From: Streptomyces xylophagus
Lineage (GTDB): Bacteria; Actinomycetota; Actinomycetes; Streptomycetales; Streptomycetaceae
Length of the DNA: 64,000 nt
Direction: 5' to 3'
Assembly (NCBI RefSeq): GCF_000716435.1
Contig: NZ_JNWO01000007.1
Coordinates: 682,001 to 746,000, forward strand
The notes under the pieces are model-generated. The model was not told where the DNA came from. It did no database searches and was given only the letters and a program-made list of their open reading frames with translations. Shown here one piece after another: positions 28,072 through 35,684 of this stretch; position 1 is the first letter of the stretch; every line of letters begins with the position of its first letter. The position numbers and the translations under genes are program-made.

Positions 28072-28145
28072 CGGGGCGGCTGGATTCGAACCAGCGTGTT
28101 TCCGGTTCTGGAGACCAGTGCGCCTGCCTCTGCGCTACGGCCCCG
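28072..28145 (-). tRNA. tRNA-like RNA, anticodon CCA (would read Trp), atypical acceptor stem
   Basis: A 74-nt cloverleaf: D-arm GCGC/GCGC with loop AGAGGCAG, anticodon stem CTGGT/ACCGG with loop CTCCAGA (anticodon CCA at 28109-28111), and T-arm GCTGG-TTCGAAT-CCAGC. The acceptor 5' strand CGGGGCCG pairs with CGCCCCG only if one C is bulged. No CCA end is encoded. It is unlike the housekeeping Streptomyces tRNA-Trp. Its 22 nt from 28118 to 28139 are identical to the same part of the tRNA-like RNA at 34166-34237. It is divergent from the vWA gene. Confidence 0.75.
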
Positions 28146-28236
28146 CCCTTGGGGCAGAGCGTAATGCCTTGGCCCGATGTCAGTGGGCCCTGGTACCAAT
28201 GACGCACTGGGGGAAATGCGGCGCGGGGGGCGTGGG

Positions 28237-29643
28237 ATGGCGTACGGGGAGCGGGGTCGGCGTACCCCTGTGGTCGATCTGGCCGACCGCAGGGCGCTGG
28301 AGCGGTATCGGCCGGCGGACCAGGCGACGGTCGCCGAGGCGCGGCGGCTGAAGGAGGCCGCGCTGCTGGACTTCGGGCTGACGGAGTCGGCGGTGGCGTC
28401 CTGGCTGTACGCGAAGTGCCATCACCAGATCCCGACCACGGCGGTGGACACGGCTGCCGTGGTCGCCTCCGGTGACGGCTCCTGCCTGTTGCTCTTCAAC
28501 CCGGACTTCTTCGTCCGACTCGGCCTGGACGGCGTGAAGTTCGTGCTGTTCCACGAGGCCCGCCACCTGGTGCAGCGCCACCTGTTCGCCGACCCCGGGC
28601 TGCGCGACGACCCGGTGTTCGAGCTGGCCGCCGAGGTCTCCATCAACCATGTCGCCCTGGTCCGGCTGGGCCGACCCGAACTGCCCCTGCTGGACGGCGA
28701 ACCGACGGGCATCGACCCCCGGAAGATCCACCGGCTGTACCGCGAGGACCTCACCGCGCACGGCCTGGAGCCCGTCCCGTACGAGGAGTTCACCGCGACC
28801 GACATGAAGGTCTACGGCGAGCTGAAGCGGATGCGGCACCCTCCGGTCCCGGAACAGCGCCTGTGCGTGCACCTGTTGCTGGACGGCGGTGTACCGGCCG
28901 ACCAGGAGACCGTGGACGCCGTGGCGTCGTCCGCGCTGCTGAACTCCCTGTTGGCGGCCCGGCGCGGACACGCGGGCGCGGAGCGGGAGTTGCTCGACCT
29001 GATGGGCCGTACGGAAGACGGCTCCGCGCGGGCCGCCCGGATCTGGGGGAACCTGGGCGCGGGCGTGCTGCGCGGTGAGACGGCACGCACGCGTACGGTC
29101 GACTGGTGGCAGCGCTGGCTCGTCGACGTCCTCGGCTCGAAGCTGCGCGACGGCGAGCGGCTGGTGTACCCGAAGAAGCGGGGCGCACTGCTCGCGGCCC
29201 TCGGCCAGGACCCGATGCTCTCGCGCCGCGGCCCGGTCCGGGACAAGGTGCTCGTCATCGCGTACGACACCTCGGGCTCGATGCCGCACCGCGTGATCAC
29301 CTGGCTCACCGAACTCGTCGGCCGCATCGACGGGGTCGAGGCCCACTGGCTGTCCTTCGACGCCGTGGTGATGCCGTTCAGGCCGGGCGAGCGCGTCTAC
29401 GGCGGTGGCGGCACGAGCTTCCAGGTGGTCGCGGACTACGTCGAGGGGCGTACGGAGGTGAACGGCCGCCGGTTCGACGTCACCCCGGACGCGGTCGTGA
29501 TGCTCACCGACGGGTACGCGCCGGCGGTCACACCCGCCGAGCCGGACAAGTGGATCTGGCTGATCACCGAGGGCGGCAGCGAGTGGCCCGAGGCGCACAC
29601 CCCGGCGATGGACTGCCATCGCGTCACGACAGGATCGCGGTAA
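28237..29643 (+). CDS. zincin-vWA protein (DUF2201 type putative metallopeptidase)
   Basis: This 468-residue protein joins two domains. The N-terminal half has HEARH at residues 106-110 in FVLFHEARHLVQRH, an HExxH zinc-protease signature. The C-terminal half is a von Willebrand factor A domain with an intact MIDAS sequence DTSGS at 344-348 and a later MLTDGYAP. DUF2201 proteins have this build and are usually paired with MoxR-type AAA ATPases. I use the ATG at 28237; the ATG at 28216 is possible. The stop codon directly abuts the start of the AAA gene, so both are translated from one mRNA. Confidence 0.85.
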   Translation: MAYGERGRRTPVVDLADRRALERYRPADQATVAEARRLKEAALLDFGLTESAVASWLYAKCHHQIPTTAVDTAAVVASGDGSCLLLFNPDFFVRLGLDGVKFVLFHEARHLVQRHLFADPGLRDDPVFELAAEVSINHVALVRLGRPELPLLDGEPTGIDPRKIHRLYREDLTAHGLEPVPYEEFTATDMKVYGELKRMRHPPVPEQRLCVHLLLDGGVPADQETVDAVASSALLNSLLAARRGHAGAERELLDLMGRTEDGSARAARIWGNLGAGVLRGETARTRTVDWWQRWLVDVLGSKLRDGERLVYPKKRGALLAALGQDPMLSRRGPVRDKVLVIAYDTSGSMPHRVITWLTELVGRIDGVEAHWLSFDAVVMPFRPGERVYGGGGTSFQVVADYVEGRTEVNGRRFDVTPDAVVMLTDGYAPAVTPAEPDKWIWLITEGGSEWPEAHTPAMDCHRVTTGSR

Positions 29644-31470
29644 ATGACCATGGAGACAGGGCAGTTGACGACCCCGGCGGCCGAGCACGGCCGGCGTGAG
29701 CCGTCGCGCCTCGAGTCGTTCATCGACGCGATGATCGACATGGGGCAGACCGGGCAGATCTTCGGCGAGCACGGCATCGGCAAGACGGCGACGTTCTTCT
29801 CCCACATCGGCCGCGCCCATCCGGGCACCGCGCTGGTGTACGTCCCGGCGGCGAACCTGACGCCGGACGACCTGCTGATCAACGCGCCGGTGCGGGACCC
29901 GCACACCGGTGAACTCGTGCTGCGCCAGCTGGTGATGAGCCAGTTGAAGCCGGGCACGCCGTTCGTGCTGCTCATCGACGACTCGCTGCAGGCGGGCGAC
30001 ACGATCCAGTCGCAGCTGATGCAGATCGCCTGCAACTGGACGCTCGGCGAGCACGATCTGCGCGCCCTGGGCTGCGTCGGTGTCTTCCTCACCGACAACG
30101 AGTCGCTGTCCGAGACGTCGGCCCGGCGCGGCGACCTCGCGCTGCTCGACCGTATGGTCACGATGCGGATCACGGCGAACGACACGTCCTGGCGTCGGCA
30201 TCTGGCCGCCAAGTACCGCCCCTGGGACCTCAGTTCGGTGTTCAGTGTCTGGGCGTCGCTCTCCCCCGCGCTGCGCGAGCTGCTCTCCCCGCGCACGCTG
30301 GACCACGTCCTGGCCAACGCGAAGGAGGGCTTCCCGCTCCGCTGGGGCCTGCCCCTGATCGACGGCGAGCGGCTGCGGCTGGCCGAGCCCGGCCCCGACG
30401 GAAAGCCCGGCCAGAACCGCACGGCGGAGATCCTGGACCGCGTCGCCCAGGCCCTCGGCGTGCCCAACCCGGCCACGATTCCCGACCCGGTACGGCAGGT
30501 GGTGCGGGCCGCGCTGCGCAACCGCTGGACGGTGCTGCTGCAAGGGCCGCCCGGGTGCGGCAAGACGGAGCTGGTCCGGGAGACGGTCCGCGCCGGCCTG
30601 GGCCGGGAGCCGCTGTACTTCTCGCTCCCGGTGACGAACGTCGAGGACCTGTGCGCGCCGATCCCCTCGGCGGACGGCACCCTGGACAACCTGCTGGCCG
30701 CGAACTTCACCGGGCCGGATGCCAAGGCGATCGTGTGGGACGAGTACAACCGCCCCAAGGACAAGGCAGCGTTCGCCAAACTCATGGAGATCACCCAGGA
30801 GTGGTCACTGGCGGGGCGGCGGATCGAGAACCTGCGGGCGCAGATCGCCGTCCAGAACCCGCCGTACCATCTGGGCCGCAAGCTGCTGGTCTCGCGGAAC
30901 AACATCGCGCAGGCGACCCGGTTCACGGCCTCGCTGACGGTGGAGCCGGAGGACATCCCGGCGAACGAGTGGCTGCTCGCGCGGTACGGCTCGGACGCGG
31001 AGACGGTGCTGGAGTGGTGGAAGCACGACATCGACGACGAGGGCCGTGCCTGGATCACCAAGCGCACGCTGGAGCGGCTCATCAAGCTGCACCGGCGAGG
31101 GCTGCCGTTGGAGATGGCGACGGTCTATCTCGGCGACGGCGAGTACGCGCCCGTGCCGCTCACCGCCCTGATCGACCGCTTCAAGGGCCGCCCGGTGACG
31201 GGCCTGCGCGAACTGGCCCGTGACGCGGACGTCTGGGAGGCCCGGCTGCGCCGCGCCGCCGAGCACACCGACGAGGGCGGCAACGACAGCGACGTGGTCC
31301 ACCAGATCCTGGCCAACGCGGAGTTGTCCCAGCTGAAGAAACACCGCGCGGTGGTGGCCCGCATGGTGGCCCTGCTGCCGGCGAAGCTCCGGGCGACGTA
31401 TCTGGTGGGCGCGTCGGCCCAGCAACAGCGGTTCTGGACGGACATCTTCACGGGGATGGCGCGTCGCTGA
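29644..31470 (+). CDS. MoxR-type protein with two AAA+ modules
   Basis: This 608-residue ATPase has two P-loops: GEHGIGKT at 41-48 with a Walker B region VLLIDDS, and GPPGCGKT at 301-308 with IVWDEYN. Each is followed by sensor-like segments (VFLTDNES; LVSRNN). Tandem AAA modules in one chain are uncommon for MoxR, which normally has one. The ATG is the base after the vWA stop codon. MoxR-vWA pairs act as chaperone-like or target-remodelling machines. Its 3' end meets the LRR gene tail to tail with 1 bp between. Confidence 0.86.
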   Translation: MTMETGQLTTPAAEHGRREPSRLESFIDAMIDMGQTGQIFGEHGIGKTATFFSHIGRAHPGTALVYVPAANLTPDDLLINAPVRDPHTGELVLRQLVMSQLKPGTPFVLLIDDSLQAGDTIQSQLMQIACNWTLGEHDLRALGCVGVFLTDNESLSETSARRGDLALLDRMVTMRITANDTSWRRHLAAKYRPWDLSSVFSVWASLSPALRELLSPRTLDHVLANAKEGFPLRWGLPLIDGERLRLAEPGPDGKPGQNRTAEILDRVAQALGVPNPATIPDPVRQVVRAALRNRWTVLLQGPPGCGKTELVRETVRAGLGREPLYFSLPVTNVEDLCAPIPSADGTLDNLLAANFTGPDAKAIVWDEYNRPKDKAAFAKLMEITQEWSLAGRRIENLRAQIAVQNPPYHLGRKLLVSRNNIAQATRFTASLTVEPEDIPANEWLLARYGSDAETVLEWWKHDIDDEGRAWITKRTLERLIKLHRRGLPLEMATVYLGDGEYAPVPLTALIDRFKGRPVTGLRELARDADVWEARLRRAAEHTDEGGNDSDVVHQILANAELSQLKKHRAVVARMVALLPAKLRATYLVGASAQQQRFWTDIFTGMARR

Positions 31471-31471
31471 C

Positions 31472-32704
31472 CTAGTGCTCGGCCTCCCCCGGCCGCGCCG
31501 TGCGGTGCACGCTGCGTACGGCGGCCACGTCGGGGGCGAGTGGTGGTGCGGGGAGATGGGCTGTGAGGGACTCCAGGCGGCGCTTGATGCTGGCGGCGAT
31601 CCCCTGCCCGAGGACGAAGCGGGTGGGAGTGAGCGCGCGGGGTGCCGTGTCGAGGAGGCGGTGGGCCTCGCGGCTGCGCATCCCCGTGTGGGACAGGACG
31701 AGGTGGGTGAGGCGGTGCTCGGCGCCCACGAGGGCCTGGGCGATGCTCTCGGCGGCGCGCAGATCGACGTGGTTGTCGCCCGCGCCGAGCACAGCCGCTG
31801 CCCTCACCCGGCCGAGGTCCAGCAGACCGACCCCGGCCGCGGTGGCAGCGGTCACCAGGCGCGCCGCGGCCCGCGGGCCGATGCCGTTGCTGGCCACGGA
31901 CAGCCGGGTCAGCCGTCCGTACGGCGCGCGCTCCAGGGAGTCGGCGAGGAGGAGGGCGCCCGTGTCCCCCAACCGGGCGGCGGATACGTAGAGTTCGTCG
32001 ATCGCACCCGCCGCGATGACGGCGGCGAGGGGCACGGCGCCGTCCGCGCCGAGCGAGTTGCCACCGACGAAGAGACGCTCGATCCGACGCCCGTTGCCGG
32101 CGGCGGCGAGCAGCGCGTCGGCGAGGACGGTCACTCCCGCCGGATCGAGCCCGGTCTGCACGAGGTCGAGCGTGCGCAACGCCCGCGCGGACTCGACGAG
32201 TTCGGCCGCCGCCCGCCCTCCACCGCTGCCCAGGGGATTGCGCTTGAGCCACACCCCGGTGACGACCTGCGGCGAGGCACGCAACTGGTCGGCGATCCGA
32301 CAGGCACCACCGGCGGTGATCCCGTTGCAGCCGAGGTAGAGCGTCTCGACGTCCCCGCTCCCCGCGGCCACGACCTCGGCACCCTCGTCCCCGAGCCCGT
32401 CGGTGCCGAGCAGCAAGTGCCGTACGGGCGAAGGCCCTTGGGCCAACACCTCGGCGACCAGGGCGGCCCCCTCCGCCCCCAGTCCCTGCTTGCACAGATC
32501 GAGTCGCCCGTCCGGCAACGCCGTCCCCACGGCGAAGTCCAGCCGCTCCCCGGCGGGCCGACCAGCCCTCAACCAGTCGAGCAGCGGCCCGAGTTCAGCG
32601 ACGGGCTGCGGCGGGACGTAGGCCACACCGGCGAAGCCGATCGCCGTCTCAGCCTCCGCCACAGGCTCGCCGGCGTCTCCCATGTCCTCCCCGTCCCCGC
32701 TCAC
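31472..32704 (-). CDS. leucine-rich repeat protein (ribonuclease-inhibitor type)
   Basis: The 410-residue protein is built from repeats such as LRTLDLVQTGLDPAGVTVLADAL, VETLYLGCNGI, IERLFVGGNSLGADGAVPLAA and LTRLSVASNGIGPRAAARL, typical of RI-type LRRs that form a horseshoe for binding protein or RNA. The C-terminus is basic and helical. I start at the GTG at 32704: GGGAGG lies 7 nt upstream and GTGA overlaps the stop of the SDR gene, showing translational coupling. An ATG at 32683 is a weaker alternative. Confidence 0.84.
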   Translation of the reverse strand: MSGDGEDMGDAGEPVAEAETAIGFAGVAYVPPQPVAELGPLLDWLRAGRPAGERLDFAVGTALPDGRLDLCKQGLGAEGAALVAEVLAQGPSPVRHLLLGTDGLGDEGAEVVAAGSGDVETLYLGCNGITAGGACRIADQLRASPQVVTGVWLKRNPLGSGGGRAAAELVESARALRTLDLVQTGLDPAGVTVLADALLAAAGNGRRIERLFVGGNSLGADGAVPLAAVIAAGAIDELYVSAARLGDTGALLLADSLERAPYGRLTRLSVASNGIGPRAAARLVTAATAAGVGLLDLGRVRAAAVLGAGDNHVDLRAAESIAQALVGAEHRLTHLVLSHTGMRSREAHRLLDTAPRALTPTRFVLGQGIAASIKRRLESLTAHLPAPPLAPDVAAVRSVHRTARPGEAEH

Positions 32705-34053
32705 CACGCCGCCTCCCGATAGTCCTTGAGGAACACCCCGGACACCGGGTCCCCTGACTCGCCGCGCACGATCGGGTCGTAGACGCGGGCCGCGCCGTCC
32801 ACGATGTCCAGCGGTGTGCGGAAACCGGCTTCCGCCATACGGCCCTTCTTGGGCGCGGGGTTCTCGTCCGTGATCCAGCCCGTGTCGACGGCGCACATGT
32901 GGACGCCCTGGTCGGCGAGTTCGGCGGCGCTGGTGCGGGTGAGCATGTTGAGGGCGGCCTTGGCCATGTTGGTGTGGGGATGGCCGGCCGTCTTGTTCCG
33001 TACGGCGAACCGGCCCTCGACGGCGGTGACGTTGACGACGTACCGGCGTGGGCGCGGCGAGGCGAGCAGCAGGGGCAACAGCCGATCGCACAGCAGGGCG
33101 GGGGCGAGTGCGTTGACGAGCTGGGTCTCCAGGACCTCCGCCGGGTCGAGGGCGCCGAGCCGCGCCGACCAGGAGTTCTCCGGAGACGGGTCGGGCAGCA
33201 GACCGGCCTCATCCGCCTCGCGCAGTACGACGGGCAGCGCCGAGGCCCCGCCCACGAGCATCCGCATCGGCGTGAAGCCCGGCGCCTGCCGCGCCCCCGC
33301 GGGCAGGGCGTCGCGCTCCCCCGCAGCCAGGAGCGCGTACGACTGCGGAGGGCGTCGTAGGGTCTGCGCGGCGTTGTTGACGAGGATGTCCAGCGGCTCG
33401 CCCGCCTGCCGCAACTCCTCGCACAGGCCCAGCACTTGGCGCGGGTCCCGGAGGTCCACGGCGAGCACCGTCAGCCGGTCCAGCCACTTCCCGCTACCGG
33501 GTTCCGCGCGGAAGCGGCGCACGGTGTCGTGCGGGAACCGCGAGGTGACCAGCACCTCCGCGCCGTCCCGCAGCATCATCAGCGCCAACTGGAAGCCGAT
33601 CTTCACCCGCCCGCCGGTGAGCAGTACCCGGCGCCCGCTGAGATCCGTACTCAGCGCCCGGCGCGCGGAGTTGTCGGCGGCGCAGTCGGGACACAGCCGG
33701 TGGTAGAAGGAATCCACCTGTCGATAGGGCGACTTGCAGACATAGCAACCACGCGGCTTGCGATAAACGCCCCCGGCGTCCACAGGAGCAAGCTCGCCCG
33801 CCGAACTCAATGGAGCGTCCTCGCGCCGGTCCACCGCCCCCGTCGCGGTCGCCGCCATCACCGCCGCGTCGGCCGCGGACATGTCGGCGCCGCGGGCCTT
33901 GCGGCGCCGCAGCCGTCCGTCCCGTGCGAAGGACGCGGCGACCTGTTCCGCGCGCAGGCGCGCCGGATCGTCGACGGGCAACTCCCGCAGCCTGCCCACC
34001 GCGTGATGGAAGGCCGCCAGTTCCGCCTCGGTGATCCCGCCCTCGTCAGTCAT
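32701..34053 (-). CDS. zinc-ribbon SDR protein with non-canonical active site
   Basis: This 450-residue protein has a helical N-terminus (1-95), a zinc ribbon with C103, C106, C121 and C124 (CYVC...CPDC), and an SDR Rossmann domain from about 140. NNAAQT matches the SDR NNAG motif, but the cofactor loop reads TGGRVKIG rather than TGxxxGxG. The usual YxxxK reads TNMAK, so the catalytic Tyr is absent; the expected Ser is Thr (NVTAVEG). It may bind NAD(P) without classical redox catalysis. The ATG at 34053 is 29 nt after the 3' end of a tRNA-like RNA; ATG at 34077 lacks a ribosome site. Confidence 0.8.
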   Translation of the reverse strand: MTDEGGITEAELAAFHHAVGRLRELPVDDPARLRAEQVAASFARDGRLRRRKARGADMSAADAAVMAATATGAVDRREDAPLSSAGELAPVDAGGVYRKPRGCYVCKSPYRQVDSFYHRLCPDCAADNSARRALSTDLSGRRVLLTGGRVKIGFQLALMMLRDGAEVLVTSRFPHDTVRRFRAEPGSGKWLDRLTVLAVDLRDPRQVLGLCEELRQAGEPLDILVNNAAQTLRRPPQSYALLAAGERDALPAGARQAPGFTPMRMLVGGASALPVVLREADEAGLLPDPSPENSWSARLGALDPAEVLETQLVNALAPALLCDRLLPLLLASPRPRRYVVNVTAVEGRFAVRNKTAGHPHTNMAKAALNMLTRTSAAELADQGVHMCAVDTGWITDENPAPKKGRMAEAGFRTPLDIVDGAARVYDPIVRGESGDPVSGVFLKDYREAAW

Positions 34054-34082
34054 CGATTCCCGCCCCGGCCGTGCCATGAAGT

Positions 34083-34155
34083 GGGCCCCGGCCGGATTCG
34101 AACCGGCGTATCCACCTTGCCAAGGCGGCGAGTCTGCCTCTGCTCTACAGGGCCC
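34083..34155 (-). tRNA. tRNA-like RNA, anticodon GGC (would read Ala), upstream of SDR-LRR genes
   Basis: The 73-nt element has an acceptor of 8 possible base pairs (GGGCCCTG with CGGGGCCC), D-arm GAGC-AGAGGCAG-ACTC with one mismatch, anticodon stem CCGCC/GGTGG with loop TTGGCAA (anticodon GGC at 34119-34121), a 4-nt variable loop and T-arm GCCGG-TTCGAAT-CCGGC. It lacks the G3-U70 pair that specifies alanine and encodes no CCA. It lies 10 nt after the second tRNA-like RNA and 29 nt before the SDR start, so the RNAs and mRNA probably share one transcript. Confidence 0.72.
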
Positions 34156-34165
34156 CCGAACGCAG

Positions 34166-34237
34166 CCCGGGGATCGGATTCGAACCGATGTGATTCGTCA
34201 GAGCACGACGTGCGCCTGCCTCTGCGCTACGCCCGGG
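34166..34237 (-). tRNA. tRNA-like RNA, anticodon GCT (would read Ser), no long variable arm
   Basis: The 72-nt element has acceptor CCCGGG-c-G pairing with CCCCGGG (one bulged C, as in the 28072-28145 RNA), D-arm GCGC/GCGC, a 4-bp anticodon stem CGTC/GACG with loop GTGCTCT (anticodon GCT at 34202-34204), and T-arm ATCGG-TTCGAAT-CCGAT. A serine tRNA should have a long variable arm; this one has about 5 nt. Flanking CGCA and TGCG can extend the acceptor stem. Bases 34210-34231 equal 28118-28139. Confidence 0.7.
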
Positions 34238-34248
34238 TGCGCCCCCGG

Positions 34249-34254
34249 ATCCTA
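34249..34254 (-). promoter_or_regulatory. -10-like element of the tRNA-like/SDR/LRR transcript
   Basis: TAGGAT on the minus strand sits about 12-17 nt upstream of the 5' end of the first tRNA-like RNA, the right distance for a transcription start just before it. No clear -35 hexamer is present. It lies between the WhiB-like gene stop and the RNA pair. Confidence 0.4.
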
Positions 34255-34276
34255 ACCGCACTCCCGCGCGCGGGCC

Positions 34277-34314
34277 GTACCGAATAAACGGCCCTGTACC
34301 GAAGAGACGGCCCT
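34277..34314. repeat. two 19-bp direct repeats
   Basis: GTACCGAATAAACGGCCCT (34277-34295) is followed immediately by a copy differing at two bases (34296-34314). The pair lies just upstream of the tRNA-like RNA promoter and downstream of the WhiB-like gene. It could be an operator or the result of a local duplication. Confidence 0.5.
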
Positions 34315-34334
34315 GTTCAGCCGGGCGACCCCGT

Positions 34335-34580
34335 TCAGCGGGAGTTGCGTCTGATCTCCAGGCGTTCCTTCTCCGACAGACCGCCCCACACTCCGAAGCG
34401 TTCGTCGTTGTCGAGGGCGAACTCCAGGCAGGCGGACCGGATCGGGCACATGCCGCAGATCCGCTTCGCTTCCCTGACGGAGCTGCCGGGCTCGGGGAAG
34501 AAGAAGTCCGCCCCGGTCTGAGCGCACAACGCCTCCTGCTGCCAGTCCAGGTCGGGCGAGGTGACCGTGTCGATGTGCAT
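34335..34580 (-). CDS. WhiB-like [4Fe-4S] transcription factor
   Basis: This WhiB-family protein has the four cluster cysteines: one in ALCAQ, two in ICGMC and one in SACLEF. The turn motif GVWGGLSEKER and a basic tail RLEIRRNSR follow. Such proteins bind an iron-sulfur cluster and partner with the principal sigma factor. From the ATG at 34580 it has 81 residues, close to WhiB1-type proteins. The frame stays open upstream to 34736, but that extension is Pro/Arg-rich and low quality. The start is therefore not certain. Confidence 0.85.
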   Translation of the reverse strand: MHIDTVTSPDLDWQQEALCAQTGADFFFPEPGSSVREAKRICGMCPIRSACLEFALDNDERFGVWGGLSEKERLEIRRNSR

Positions 34581-34867
34581 GGCCAGGATCGTGCCGTCCG
34601 GCGAAAAACGTTCGATCAACGCGGGATCAACGCCGCGCTCCGAGGCCTCCGGCCGCCTTGATGATGGCCCCGCGCCCGCACCGGCGCACGGCGGCGCGCG
34701 GAACCCGATGAAAACACGGAGAACTTCAGCGGTCACCGAGGGTAATCGCGACCGTATCCCCGACGCGCCCTGCCGCTCCGGCAGCGATTGTCAGTGGGCG
34801 GTGCGAGACTCGGCTGTGCAGAGAACGGGACCCTGCCCCACGGGACCCTTCAATGAGGAGGGCAAAG

Positions 34868-35659
34868 ATGCTCACCACCCGTTTCGTCAACGGCGCTCCG
34901 AACTGGCTGGACGTCGGCTCACCCGACATCGACGGCGCCATCTCCTTCTACGGCGGTCTCTTCGGCTGGCAGTTCCAGTCGGCGGGACCCGAAGCCGGCG
35001 GCTACGGCTTCTTCCAACTCGACGGAAAGACCGTCGCCGGTGGCATGCCACTGCCCCCGGAGCACGACTCGTCGGCCTGGACCGTGTATTTCCAGAGCCC
35101 GGACGCGGAGGCCACGGCCAAGACGGTGGAACAGGCGCACGGCGCGGTCCTGTTCCAGCCGATGGACGTGATGGGCGAGGGACACATGGCCGTCCTCCGA
35201 GACCCGGCGGGCGCGGCGTTCGGCATCTGGCAGCCGGGGCGGACCAAGGGTGTTGACGTGGCGGGCGACCCCGGTTCGCTGACCTGGGTCGAGCTGTACA
35301 CGCCGGACATCGCCGCGGCGGCCGCGTTCTACTACGCCTCACTCGGTCTGGAGACCTCGGCCGCTCCCATGGCGGGCGTCGACTACACCTGTATCAACCC
35401 GGCCGGCCTCGGTGAGGACGCGATGTTCGGCGGTATCGTCCCGCTCGACTTCGACGCGACCGGGACGGCCGCGGGGGCGTACTGGCTGGCCTACTTCGAG
35501 GTCGCCGACGTGGACGCGACCGTGGCAAAGGCGCTGGAGACGGGCGGCAAGGTCACCGTGCCCGCCGCCACCATGGAGGGCGTCGGCCGCATGGCCCAGC
35601 TCACCGACCCCCACGGCGCCCGCTTCGCGATCATCAAGAGCGAGCCGCCGCGGGGCTGA
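34868..35659 (+). CDS. VOC family protein (two glyoxalase-like modules)
   Basis: This 263-residue protein has two tandem vicinal-oxygen-chelate domains. Each starts with a PxWxDVGSPDIDGAISFYGGLFGW-like or TWVELYTPDIAAAAAFYYASLGL strand-helix, and the second ends AQLTDPHGARFAIIKS. A perfect AGGAGGG lies 5 nt before the ATG at 34868. The family covers glyoxalases, dioxygenases and antibiotic-binding proteins; the ligand here is unknown. Confidence 0.86.
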   Translation: MLTTRFVNGAPNWLDVGSPDIDGAISFYGGLFGWQFQSAGPEAGGYGFFQLDGKTVAGGMPLPPEHDSSAWTVYFQSPDAEATAKTVEQAHGAVLFQPMDVMGEGHMAVLRDPAGAAFGIWQPGRTKGVDVAGDPGSLTWVELYTPDIAAAAAFYYASLGLETSAAPMAGVDYTCINPAGLGEDAMFGGIVPLDFDATGTAAGAYWLAYFEVADVDATVAKALETGGKVTVPAATMEGVGRMAQLTDPHGARFAIIKSEPPRG

Positions 35660-35684
35660 CGAAGCCCGGCGCCGAAGGCAAGTC

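Noticed and set aside
34083..34237. Ordinary housekeeping tRNA-Ala and tRNA-Ser
   Set aside because: The alanine G3-U70 pair and the serine long arm are missing, the acceptor stems are irregular, and both sit directly in front of a protein operon.
28201..34254. Prophage or integrated element at a tRNA gene
   Set aside because: No integrase, direct repeat of a tRNA end or phage genes are present; the tRNA-like RNAs are complete and not att-like duplicates.
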